From Armillaria gallica (taxonomy: Eukaryota > Basidiomycota > Agaricomycetes > Agaricales > Physalacriaceae), in the NCBI GenBank assembly GCA_037576215.1, contig JBANDB010000004.1, positions 5,642,001-5,706,000 of the forward strand: a stretch of 64,000 bases of DNA. The letters run 5' to 3'. The notes under the pieces were generated by a model, which did not search any database, was not told the origin of the DNA, and worked only from the letters and a program-made list of their open reading frames with translations. Positions 21,990-33,374 of this stretch are shown one piece after another. Position 1 is the stretch's first letter, and each line of letters begins with the position of its first letter. Both the position numbers and the translations under genes were made by a program.

Positions 21990-24009
21990 AGGTATTTACA
22001 CGAGCTGCACAAGGGTACGGAGTACATCCAACCTGATAAGACATAAACAGGACGCCAAAAATGTCGGAAAAGCAGCTCGTACCATCGTACCTTTTCTCCG
22101 TCGGTATCAGCGGAGAATGCAATCTCATTGTCAGGGAAAATCAAATGAAATGAGCGCTCCACCCCATACATTCCATCATACTCGTCAGCGTATCGACTAC
22201 GGGCACCAGGACTTAACGCTTTCTCCTTTGGTTGATCAAGTCGCCTTCTTAAGGTCAATAGTCGCAGTCACTCTCTTCGTGACGTTATTGAAAACGACGA
22301 GGTTGTACCCTATAACCCGAAGCTGTCGACGGCGCCATGACTGGAAAAGAAACTCAGCAAATACACGCGAAATTCAGCAGAACACTGACACTACAATCTC
22401 CTCCGCTCTGTGTGAGAGTACCTTCAAAGTAGGTGACCTTGTGCCAGTTGATATGGCGCAAGCCGCGGTGACATTCTTCAAGACTTTGCGGCGGTGTGAC
22501 GCCGGGCAGTGGTGGCAACCTGAAAATCTGCAGCACAATTTCCCCGACTTGTAACGTTGAGACCTTATTGCCAGGCTCTAGACGCTGTCCGATCAATGGA
22601 AACGCAGTCTCGAATAGTCGCGCGCCACGTCTCTGAACGCAATGAACGCCCGCGCAAGAGTCCCGTCCGGCTTCAGGTAGCGCGCGAGGTTCTCGGCGAG
22701 TCGCCGCGGGGCTGGTGCAACAGGATGCTTCAGTTTCTCTTTCGGCCTTTTTGGAGACGAAGAGAAGACACTGTGCATGCCCGTCTTTGAGGATGTATGG
22801 GTGATGACAGGCGGTAGAGCTACAACTTGAGGGAGGTGGTGGTGCGACGACATTAAACTGAGCGATAATATGAGGGTCCCGACGAATCTTTAAGGTGAGT
22901 GTGAATTCTAGTTTGCTATGCTCAACTCTGCAACGAGGGTCAGAGCGGGTTCAGATAATAGTATGCTAGACTTACAGCTCAGATTCTTGGTTGATGGCAC
23001 TATCCGTAGTAAATTTGCACTCGGACGTTGTGACAAGATGTATACCATTGTGCAGAGTGCAGGATACCGCAATCGGTTCTTTTGGCACCGTCACCCAAAT
23101 ACCGCGCAATGCCAAGACTACCAAAATCATCCATGAGCATAGGGTCTACGAGCCTATTGAGAGTCCGTACCTTTCACGAATACTTTCCCATATGCTTTTC
23201 CTGGTTTCTCCTGAGCTCGGTATTCTTTAATTTGTTTCGCGTACTCGTTCTGTGCACAATATGAATGATAGGCCTATCTCAGTTCGAAGACAACTCACCA
23301 CATCCGACGGCCTCCTCACCGGCCGCCATGCCTTTCCAATGGCACTCACATCACCTGGGCCGGCCATATGTGAATCTGACGACGCGTAGAAGGTCCCTTC
23401 GTGTTGTTGGACATGATATTTCTATGACAGCATCATCAGTACGGTGCAGAAAGACGTGGCAAAGAACATACGCCTTTACTGGGTCCCTCTAACTTCTTCA
23501 ACTCCTTCTCAGTGCTGTCAGCAAGAGGATCATCGCTCGTGGGTGACACGTCATCCAATAGTTTTCCGTCGGAACCACGCCGCTTCCCCAAAATACCTTC
23601 GACATCTCCAGTGCTTCGACTGTGTCTCCTACTGGGTCTTCCTGTGGTTCATCTCGTTTCGGTGCGCGACTTAAAAAATCTTCCTCTTCCTCTTCTTCCA
23701 TCCTTCTCATCTCGCGTCGTTTCTCTAATATCATGGCCTCACGAGAGCGTATGTTATCCTTAGGCGGAAGGGACGGAGGATCAGACCATGCCGAAGAACC
23801 GCTGACACTTCTGCTAACGGCCCCACTACCGGGACCATTGATGACCAGTGCGGAATCTGTGGCAGCCCTTTCCATAAACCGAGGTTTGGTCGGTGACGCG
23901 ACGCCTCAGTGTCCGTGTGTTCCTCGGTTGCATAAGAAGTGCCCCTATCTTCTGTCATCATAATGCGTGACGTCGCCATTTTGAGTAGAGAATCAAGGAG
24001 TGCGCGCAT
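21990..24009 (-). pseudogene. Anillin/Bud4-like PH-domain protein, truncated and frameshifted
   Basis: Reading the minus strand in order gives RSREAMILEKRREMRR and an acidic EEEEEED run (about 23650-23750), DDPLADSTEKELKKLEG (about 23480-23530), AIGKAWRPVRRPSDV, NEYAKQIKEYRAQEKPGKAY (about 23190-23250), CTLHNGIHLVTTSECKF, EHSKLEFTLTLKIRRDPHII, ENLARYLKPDGTLARAFIAF, QSLEECHRGLRHINWHKVTY, WRRRQLRVIGYNLVVFNNVT and MYGVERSFHLIFPDNEIAFS then ADTDGEKVRW. I recognise the order from basidiomycete anillin/Bud4-type cytokinesis proteins, whose C terminus ends in a PH domain. GT-AG introns remain, for example after GDCS. Frame breaks occur near 22600, near 22750, near 23880 and after DLKKAT at 22250. 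The N-terminal half is missing. It lies between DUF6535 gene 2 and repeat block B and is almost certainly a non-functional duplicate. Confidence 0.7.
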
Positions 24010-26070
24010 GACACCACGCGTCTCCAGCTATACCACCTCCCGCACCCCCCGTTCCCGTCATGGGCTTGCTCGCAGGTCGATGAGGATACTTCGCCTCGAG
24101 CCAAAATTGCTCCTGCTAGGATAACGAGAGGGTAAGCGCCCGGAAATGTGAGTGAACGGGAAGGACTTACCCATCCCTGACGCCGATCGACTGCTCGCTA
24201 GATGACGATACGACGTCTCTGTGTGAAGTCGAACACCCCACGTCGCTTTGGTCGAATAGATCTGGATCCGCATGAGTATTCCTGACTATAAGCAAGAGAG
24301 AGAGAGAACCCACTCGTCGCTTCCTGAAAACGCCTCCCTCCATCTCCCATCATCATCGAGCACAACCTCGCCCCGCCGCTCGACACGTCGTCTTTATACA
24401 AAACTGGGATAAGAGGTTATCGTTGCGGGCTGCAAGCGGGGTACGTCCTTGCAAGAAGTGTACTGGAAAGTGGTGATGGTCAGGATGTGCACACCACTTG
24501 ACATGCGAAAGTGCTCACTTGCGATCGCCGCGGGTAAACCTCGTTTCCGGACCTCGTCGACCATATCCTTGCCTTGAGGGACCAAATATGCTCCCCGATT
24601 AAAAATACATTATCTCGTCGCAAAATCGAGTCGCCTAGGGAACAGAGAGTTTGGTCGGTGGCTGGTGTGTCTTTGGCGGAAGAGAGAGGGCATTCATCAT
24701 GTAAGGACAAGTATGAAGACCTGTGTGAAGAAGGTAAAGGTGTATACATTATTTAGCGACCGAGAAAACTCACCCAGGATCCACATGAGGGCATTCCCGT
24801 TCCAGATTCAAGGTTACAGACCTCCTCTTCAGCGCGCATTCGCTCGCCTGGGGGCAAAGAAATGTCTAATATCTGCTCTTGATTTCGGCGGTCAGAACAG
24901 TTGGGCTGAAATGAAACGTTAATACCACACAGAATATGCATAGAATATCACTCACATGATGTTCAAGCATCACCCAGGAGTTGAAGAGGCTTGAACCAGA
25001 ATGAAGGACGAGGTTGCATGACGGGTGAGAGGCAAGATTAAATTGTTTGGCTCGACACCAGCGAGCCAAATATACCATTCTGGTCATCAATGCCCATCAT
25101 CTCGCATTCCCTGGTCTCCTTCTCTCACCGCCGATGTCTAGCAGAGCAAGACGTTAGGCCCATTATGCTCGTCGGCTACGATTTTCCCTGAGCTTGATAT
25201 CGTGACGTGCCACAGCAAAAGTACCCCTTTGGCAGTCTGGTGATTGCATTGACTGTTATCGTTGGCGTCTCATCGTCGAGCGTCGAATCCTATCGTTTTG
25301 TTTCTTTTTCTTAGCGCTGTATGTAGTCCACGTCTTTCCAATCGGCACGTGAACCTACACTAAAGAGTCCTATGCGGCGGTGTAGCTTGGGAACGAGAGA
25401 GGGCCTCAAAGATTCTCAAGTGGGTATCCAAAGTAAATTCACTGATGCTCCGGCTTATGCTCTTTTTAAACCCTAATTCAGCCTTGGCCAGCTCTGTCAG
25501 CTTTCCGTGCGCTCCGCTGACGACAACTATTCACGACGAGTAACTCCTTCCCCGCTCGCAACGTGTAATGAGCTCTGTCAGCAGAAGGAGACGTGTCGTG
25601 CTCGCTGCACCCCATGGTGACTGGCGACGCGACAAATGGGAGTTAGAGAAGATCTTGGAGACTGGTGAGTCCTCTCCCTCCTCGCGCGTAATTCGTTACT
25701 CACCCTTCTCGCAGCTCCTACGGTGACGCGTCCGGAGACTAGCGCATCGTGGCGCACCGACACGGGAAAACGTTTCTGCAGCGTGAAGACCATGATTTTC
25801 ACCAAGCTATCATCATGCGGCGAGTCAGACGTCAGCTTTAGAGGTTAAATAGTGATTGCAGGAAATGTTCACAGCTAATCTTGACCAACTCATCAATCCA
25901 TAGTCCGACCCTTTCCTTCAAATAGCGTCCTCACAATGACGAATGTCTAAACTGCGCCCGTTTAACTGAATTACAATGGATCGAGCAAAACCTGTAGCAG
26001 GACCAAGGTAGTGGGGGAAGGATGGTCACACGCGGTCGTAGATTCGTCGGGATGGGTGGGTCCGACTGCC
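24010..26070. repeat. Dispersed repeat block B (unknown multi-exon family)
   Basis: Block B has the same orientation as block A and is inverted relative to block C. It carries on the minus strand EQFWLEAKYPHRPASKPM (about 24030-24100), SEHFRMSSGVHILTI (about 24470-24520), RNQEQILDISLPPGERMRAE (about 24830-24900) and FPVSVRHDALVSGRVTVGAA (about 25720-25780). Intron-like GTGAGT and CAG boundaries match those of the other copies. Frames are interrupted. The product is not recognised. Confidence 0.6.
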
Positions 26071-26842
26071 TTCCCTTTACTTCACGCCTAGAAATTTACC
26101 CACTTTGTAGTCTAGGCACTCAGACAGTTTTACCTCAAAGGACGTGGGCATACGACACTTTGAGATTACGCATAGATGCAGTCTAATGTGTTTGCACCTC
26201 GAAGAATACATCCTTGGTCCATGCCGAGCAATCCCCGAAGCATGATGGAGAGACCAATACATACTCCATGTTGACCGGATCTCACTCCCAGCGACTCTTG
26301 TCCTCAAGCTACGGAGGGAGAGATTACAAACGATTGCTTCCCTCTGAATTCTTATCTTTGCTAACGTTGGAAGACAAAGGGTGGGCGCGTGCTGTATAGC
26401 GTTCCCCGCGTCTCTCCCATCTAAAGTTTACGCACGAGTAGATTGTGAACGGGTACCCAAACCTCAGGCTCAAGCATTTTCGTCGCAGTCAATTGGGCCT
26501 CTCTCCTAAATGAAAACCGAGACCAGCGAATAGACCGAACTCTGCCACATGGAGAGCTGCTGGCATTCATTCCGTAGCATTCTCATCATCACATTACACG
26601 GCGTGGTCCGCTGTAGAAACGATGCTTGCCTATCACACGAGTGATGCCTCATTCTCAATGGCTCTGATCTGTTTCGGCGAAAGAAGAACTGGCGTCAGGA
26701 AATGCAGCTTACGATTGAGTTGCCCCGAGTGCACTATTTTGGCATTTGGTACGTACCGAGCCCCTCATCGATATCATTCCTTCCGGGTACTCATATTACA
26801 CTCCCTAGGGAATAGCGTATACACTTGATCTCTCGTTCATAG

Positions 26843-27343
26843 ATCGACGTCAGTCAAAACAACGAAGAAAGCCTCCCAAGCGGAATGAAAAAAACGCAGA
26901 CACAGAACGACGCGCGCGCTACAGCTGGCTTACCCGAAGCATCAACGTCAAAGGGAACCAAGAAACCGTAATACTCCCTTCCCGCCTTCCTCGAAAGGTC
27001 TCCTTTTTCTTTTTCTATCACTCGTCTTATATCAGGTCGATCTGCAACTCGAATCAAGAGAGTATTTCCTCAAACGTCGTAAAAAGGAAGTCTGCGAAAG
27101 AGATAAGTAAGCAAAAAGTTTGTCACTCCACGATTTCTTCACAATTCTGAACCTGACGATGCCGTCCTGTAATAGCAAGTCGACGCAACAAAGCGCCGCA
27201 TCGAACATGCAGAGGCATTTATTGCTCCTGCAGAGACCGTGGAACCTCAGAAGCGGAAGCGGAAGGCAGTGTCAATTGACGATAGTGGCGATACTTCCAT
27301 CTCGACGAAAAAGAAGAAAAGGCATAAGGTAGCGGAGCTGTAG
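26843..27343 (+). CDS. Possible 3' exons of a gene with a basic C-terminal tail
   Basis: Three exon-like stretches, 26843-26967, 27036-27106 and 27180-27343, join in one frame through GT-AG introns. They read IDVSQNNEESLPSGMKKTQT, then SICNSNQESISSNVVKRKSA, then IDATKRRIEHAEAFIAPAET and a tail with KRKRKAVS and KKKKRHKVAEL followed by TAG. The basic tail looks like a nuclear or nucleolar localisation signal. The upstream exons are unclear and I do not recognise the protein. It is the sort of ordinary small nuclear gene expected beside the accessory region, but could be fortuitous. Confidence 0.35.
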
Positions 27344-27649
27344 CCCCGTTCGTCCACACTATGTTTGATGATGCCGCAATCTTTTTGGAGTACTTATAGA
27401 TGCGCATTTTGTCCTGCTCCGCTTTTGACGGCATCGCGCTTAAGTCAGGGTTCGAGACCCTAGAAATCATCTTCTGTGACGCGTGAAGAAGAGGGACCCT
27501 GGATTGCCCTTGGTTCAAACAGTTCTCACACGCACCGAATATGGTAGGAGGAAAGTAGGTCTAATAAAACGGCGAATGCGCGCGCTTCGAGTGGGACTCT
27601 CTTTCATCCTTCGCCTTCCAGTTTGTTTCTCTTTCTCTTTCATTCTGCT

Positions 27650-30616
27650 ATGGATACTCCTTCACCTCCTCCGAATTGTGTCCTGTTCCCACAGTCCTCG
27701 CCGAAATCAGGCCCGAGTTCGTACAGCAGCCTGCCTCGTCATGACACATACGACAACAACGTCCCTAGTCGGACCAATGATGACATTCATCTCGTTCCAA
27801 GCCGCTTTCGCCGTTCCTCAGACCGGGGTCGTGCCTTCATCTCACCACTTAGTCCAAGAAAGCTTTCGCTTCCTTGGTTCGACAGGAGGCACCCGAGCTA
27901 TGCATCACTTGAAAGCTACAGCTCAGACTTCACAGCTGTATCTGAATCCATGTTGTTCGAAGACGAAATCTTTGATGCTACGGAGTTATATGACCAACAT
28001 TACTCTTCACCTCCCTCTGCCGATAATGCCTCACTAAGGGCGCCATCAGTAGGCGCTTCGCCCATCGGCAAGCAACAAAAGCATCACACGGTCGAAAAGA
28101 CTCGTTTTGAAGCTTCAGAATGGCCCAAAATAATAATCCACGTTATTCTCTGTCTGGTTGCATACCCCATCCTAACCCTATTCGTCCTAATTGCACGTAA
28201 CAAGACACTGTTTTGGAGCCGACTTTTTGTCAGTGTCGGCTGTGGTGCTATTGGTTTCGCGTTAGGCCTTAGCCTTCTTTCACTGGCTAGGCCATTCCTG
28301 GAAGCTGCGAGTGCGTACTAGTGCTTGTCATTCACACAGGGATACTTACCATCTGTAATGTAGCTTGGGCCATGATTATCCACCAATCGCGTATCAGTGA
28401 TGCCCCTGGGATCAGGCTGAGCGACTTGGCGGCTCCTTCGCGTGATCCGACAAGTGCGTGGCCAGCGCTTCAACTCTTGTGGTCGAAGTTCATGTACCCA
28501 GGGACCACTAGGAGGGAGCGTCAACATTATGAGTAAGTCTCTCTTTGGGCGTGTCCAATTTTTAGGTAACTAAAGCGATCGTGTCTAGCAAGCGCCCGTG
28601 GTCCCTGGCCATTCTTTTTTTCTTACTCAATGTCATCCTCGCAGCATCGCTGACATTTATTTTTGGCCGGATAGTCAATATATCGACATTCGTATCGGTG
28701 AGCTATTTCTAGATATATATCCATGTCTCCAATGTGATCTCACCTTTCCTCAGCATCAACATACCGAATACCAGGAGGTCACAGTAAAAGGTGACTTATC
28801 AGAGAGCGATATATCAAACACTGCTACTCTCGCGTCAGCATTCAATGTCAATTCTTCCTTCAGGCTATATTTTCTGTCACTCAACGTTATATTGTAGGAC
28901 TATACACTGACGTGGACTTTATCCCCGTTCGCTGCACATCGATCGCTCCCTACTGCTATATCCTATCCATGGAATGACGACACTGTATATTTCTCTGAAG
29001 CAAGCCTCTCCCAGTTTCTTCCAGACGGTAGTGGATTCGGGACATTGAGTGAAAATATGACCACACCTACATTGGGCACCGATTCTGCTAGTGTCGCCAC
29101 CGATTCCTTGATTGCAAATTCTGTGGAACCCGGATCTTTCTTAAGGTGAAACTTGCTTTCTTATAATACACTTTCCAGTCCGTTGACGAATATTAACAAG
29201 ATATCCGCGATGGGGTATCAGAATTCACTGTGAGAAGGTCCCAGATGGGTCGAAGAATATGTACGTCCACAGGATTCATTAACGCTTATGGCACTTATGT
29301 TTCCGGCCACAGCATCCCTAGGTCTTTCAATAATATCACGTACCTATTCACGCCTCGGGAAACGATAAATACTTTATTTTCTTCTTTTGGTCTCGACCGT
29401 CTCGCATTCTCTTCTTATCAGGAAGACAACGTGACGGCCGTACTCCAGCTGAACGATACTCTACCCTCAACTGTCGACGTTAACGGTACCGCATTCGCAG
29501 GTATGAGATGGTTTGTCATGTATCAAATTTCTGTATAACATCGTCTACCTATAGCATATTTCACCGACAACGGTGTTGCCCATACTCTTAAAAGCAATCC
29601 TGTCACAATGGGTAGGCCCACATCAATTATTGTGTTGATTCTTTGACCGATGACATTCTCATCTAGGAGAAGAAGGTTTTGGCTGGGTATCCATTGAATG
29701 GGTACTAGTTCGGTTAAACACCACCTATGCCCTAAACGGTACTTTCGCGACATATAGCGACGAATATGTCCTCGATGAAAATGGGAGAGAAACGTGGATA
29801 GGCTATGACGCCGCTGTTTGCTTGGAGCTATACGAGCCGTACATCGTAGAGACGTACAACTCTACCACCGGGGTACCCTCATCTACGGGCATTATCAGTC
29901 AGAATAAGGAGATCACGGATTCTTCAGCAGAAGAGAAACGAACAGGCAACGCCGTGACGGGTTCCAACGTGAAGCGACAGTTAAATTCGACAGAGCTGAA
30001 ATATGTGTACGAGACTTTGCACGGCAATTCTGTTAATCAGATGATCAAGGTTCGTCAGTTTATGACTGTACCAAATTTCTTTCTTGAACCTTAACTTCCA
30101 GGACAATGGAAGAGACGCCTCTTATGTTTCATCTCCAACGGTCAGGATCCTTTCTCCAAGTCACTCACATAGGCGGCGGATAATAATATCAATTTGCAGT
30201 TGATCTCTTTTACAAATGGCACGGGGCCCTATAGATATACCGAGCTCTCCGGCGAATTGTTTGCGCAGGCAAGAGCCCGGGCAGATGCCACCAACGTACT
30301 TCCCTACTTTGCAGGATCTGCCGACACACTCGCACGCCAATACCCCGACCGTGTCCTTGCCTATGCCGAGATCCACACTTTGTACATGGTCAGTCTTCTG
30401 ATAACCGTACTGTGTGTTGGGGTCATCGCAGGCTTCTTCGTCCCAACACTTCCCTTCCATGTTCCTCGCCGTGGCTTTGACGTTTACTCATGGCTTGCGG
30501 CGTTTCGCGCTAACGAGCTCATCGTCGGCAACGACACAAAAAGTATTCGGAAAGGGATGGAAACCAGGGAAATGGAGAAGCTGATGGGGGACTCGAGGAT
30601 TTCTTACCAGTGGTGA
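27650..30616 (+). CDS. Multi-exon membrane glycoprotein, 816 residues, unknown family
   Basis: Eleven exons are joined by short GT-AG introns: 27650-28310, 28364-28532, 28589-28697, 28754-28856, 28898-29145, 29201-29260, 29323-29500, 29555-29611, 29667-30049, 30102-30140, 30173-30616. The frame closes exactly (2451 nt). The N terminus (1-155) is Ser/Pro-rich and disordered. Hydrophobic segments lie at about 161-182, 191-213, 281-303 and 737-759. The region 304-736 between the last two carries many N-glycosylation sequons (NMT, NIT, NVT, NDT, NTT, NGT, NST) and should be lumenal or extracellular. The C terminus ends with RRGFDVYSWLAAF and a short acidic/basic tail. I recall similar uncharacterised proteins in Agaricomycetes but no named domain. 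The start is the first ATG consistent with the frame. Confidence 0.8.
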
Positions 30617-30849
30617 AGTACCTTCTTTGTTTCATGATGGACCACAATTGCAAGAAGAAAAGATCACTTCTTATTTGCTCAGACTCTTAATTGACATACT
30701 CTTGGTAGGATACGGGATACGTACTTATTATTAATATTTGACTTGACCATATTGATTCAACGAGGGAAAACAAGACGCTAGAAGATTCTGTTCTAGGACG
30801 CCCTTTCTCCGTCCATTAAATCAAGTCAGGCAAGATGGCAGGAGCTCTG
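30617..30849. other. No gene seen
   Basis: This is the 3' flank of the membrane glycoprotein gene. It is AT-rich with no supported feature. Confidence 0.4.
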
Positions 30850-32900
30850 TGGGACAACGACGTGTTCTTGTCTTTGGTCGCCGTGATCTTCACTTTGAAA
30901 CGTGTGCGCAATAGTCGGCACCATCTTACCCTCCTCTCGTTCCACTCCGCATGTCGAAAGCCACGGGCCCACTCTTCTTCGTCGTGCAGAATACGTCTTC
31001 TGTCCCGATATACGGGAAGAGGAAGAGATGCGCCGGGGTAGTACCTCCTACTTGAACATCCCGTATATGTGACGGTCTCGGACGTGGCCCGGTCTCTATT
31101 CTATCGTCACATCAGTTTTATGCCTCTCCCTCGCTCTTGCACTCATTCGACACTCGGGCATGTATCTATTTCCCTTGAATAAAACGGATGGTCCTTCGAT
31201 AGAAAACTGAGTCGCGTTAGATTGTAAATAAAGACCCCTCGATATGAAGGCGCCGAGTCCGCGTAATAGAACATGTGCCTTGTACCCTCGATGTACCCTC
31301 GAAGGCAAACGTCGGGTAGCGTTGAAAGAGGGAGACAGGAGGCCCAACTAAGCGACAGAGAAGAGCCTATGCTTCGCGAACGGCAGAAAGCCTCGGCGAT
31401 TGGATAAGGTTCAGATTGAAAAAGACGCAGACAAAGTTATAGCATTTCCTTATGTTTCTACGGTTACAAAAAATATGCTTAAAGGTTGAATTCCAGCACC
31501 GAGGAGACGAGCCATTCGGTGCCCAATCCTCCATCACGCTCGATATGTCGTTCCGACCGAATAGTATAAACATGGCTCTCAAATATACCACATCCATCTC
31601 AATTTTCTATTAGTATACGGCCGCGTCCTTTCAGGAAGGAAGGAACTCATCCCGATATGATCCTCCGCTGCTCGCCGAACATCATGTGGAGTCAAAACTC
31701 TTTTTTGCATGCGTTGATTGGAGGAGGGGGGATCGATGTCGCCGGATGTAAGATCAAGAATTCGGTGTTCGTTGAAAGGGAGTCGCACAGATCAGGAGGA
31801 TCTCGAGCCTACCAGTACCTCCTTCCACGGAGGCCTGATGCTTGCTCACGTCGTTTGGGGCGAAATCGCTGACCGTTGTCAGTAGGGAAGGTTCGAGGAT
31901 GATGATACTGTCCGAAGGATATAAGCTTGTACGCATCACGCAACATACGAGAGAACTCACCTAGGATCCGAGGGCTGAAGATGGCGCTACAGTAGGTCGC
32001 ATTCTTGCGTAATCTCCTCCGGTGTTGAGCTGGGAGATGGCAGACTTGTTCGAGTCGACTTTTTGGTGCCGAGAGAAAGGGTAATGACATCCGACGTAGA
32101 CGAATGAGGAGGATGTGCCTTCCTGTGACGGAGATGGCACCGCCCCAGATCTAAGCTAGTACTCGCGGCCTTGGAGAGCAAACGAACTTGAATTGGTGAC
32201 ATGTACCGGAATTGACGCACACCGGTGGATCCAAGACTGTGAACAGAGGCTGGCGCGTGGGGTGGAAAAATCCGAGAACGACGTGACGCGCGCACAGCTC
32301 GAACAAATTGAAGGCTCTAGGACACGAACATGAGTGACGAAAGGATGGATTTTGAATATCGCACTCACGAAACCTTCCAGCATCTCGAGTCAAATCCAGC
32401 GCAGGTACGTTCTCCATACCCTGACAAACGGGCCCAGTCCCTCGTATCGCTTTGTCATTCCCCGCTCTATCGTCCCTGCAGACGACGTGGGTTAAATTTT
32501 TGGAGTGCTGGTGCCGGAAGCCGGAGGAGAAGAGTGAGCCCTCTGCAATAAGTTCCACGGAGGGCTGATGCTTGCTTTGGGCGAAATCGGAATCCGTGGT
32601 GACGCGTTATCCAAAGTCGTTGGTGCGCATCACACAGCGTAGGAGAAAACTCACCTAATTAGCGTTTTTCCTGCCAGTCCCGACACCGCCTGCACTTTGC
32701 AAACCAGGCACCTCTGGGAAAGGTCGGGTTATCTGATCGCTACAGGGATACACTGCGTAGGTTACATTCTTAGCGTTGTAAAAAGCTTGCCTGCAAGGCG
32801 TCTGTACGAAATACCTTAGGGTGACGCTGTCGTTGTGCTGGAAGATATTAGTCTTGTCTGACGCATTGTCGCGTTAAGACAAACTGTGTTCTTGAACGAC
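30850..32900. repeat. Direct repeat with 38640-39850
   Basis: Several long stretches recur in the same order at 38640-39850, for example around GTGATCTTCACTTTGAAACG, GTAATAGAACATGT, GGCAAACGTCGGGTAGC, GGAGACAGGAGGCCCAACTAA and AGCGTTTTTCCTGCCAGTCC. Both copies contain a truncated DUF6535 relic on the minus strand. The second copy is shorter. No intact gene is present. Confidence 0.6.
32170..32460 (-). pseudogene. DUF6535 relic (5' third only)
   Basis: The minus strand keeps scraps of exon 2 (GPVCQGMENV, corresponding to GPLARVWRTY, and MLEGFVSAI) and of exon 3 (SWIHRCASIPVHVTNSSSF, corresponding to KQWIHQYIAV and the following RCRVRQFRYM). An internal deletion has removed the first membrane segment. 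Multiple frame changes exclude function. Confidence 0.5.
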
Positions 32901-33289
32901 ACGACGGGCAAGGAATAGGCGGCGTGTAGGGACAAACGACATTGATACTGAAGGAGATCGTCTCAAATGAGGATACTAGCATGGGCGTTCATTCTTGATC
33001 TTTCAAGTTATCTCTGGGCTTGGTCATTCGTGACCTTGGTGAGTTTCAGAGATTTCGCTGAAAAAGTTTATGATCGGATCTCACGTGGCTAAACCTATCT
33101 GGAGCGAGCACTTACTCACCGAACTGCCGTCGTGGCCTGGCCTGGCCTCCCTCCGTCACCTCTCAGTCTCACTCTCTCGTGCCAAGGCAGAATGGGCCGC
33201 GACCAACGATGGCGCAAGCAGAGAGGACCTCTGCCCATATTGGCGTCATTTTACATGGTTATCCTGGATCCATGTCCTTGACGGTTATC

Positions 33290-33374
33290 ACGGTCCGACC
33301 GGAGGCACCGTGGGTGCTACAATACAGCCTCGGCGCCTAGCGAGCTCTTCTTTTCCTCATACCACTCAACAGCC
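33290..33374 (+). promoter_or_regulatory. Conserved upstream box of DUF6535 gene 3
   Basis: GGTCCGACCGGAGGCACCGT, then GGGTG, ACAGCCTCGGCGCCTAGC and the TCTTCTTTTCCTCATACCAC stretch precede the start codon. The order and spacing are the same as before gene 4 and, less closely, genes 1 and 2. Confidence 0.5.

Noticed and set aside
22117..22554. A 145-codon plus-strand frame opposite the anillin-like fragment
   Set aside because: The minus strand explains this stretch with a recognisable domain order and introns; the plus frame has no similarity.
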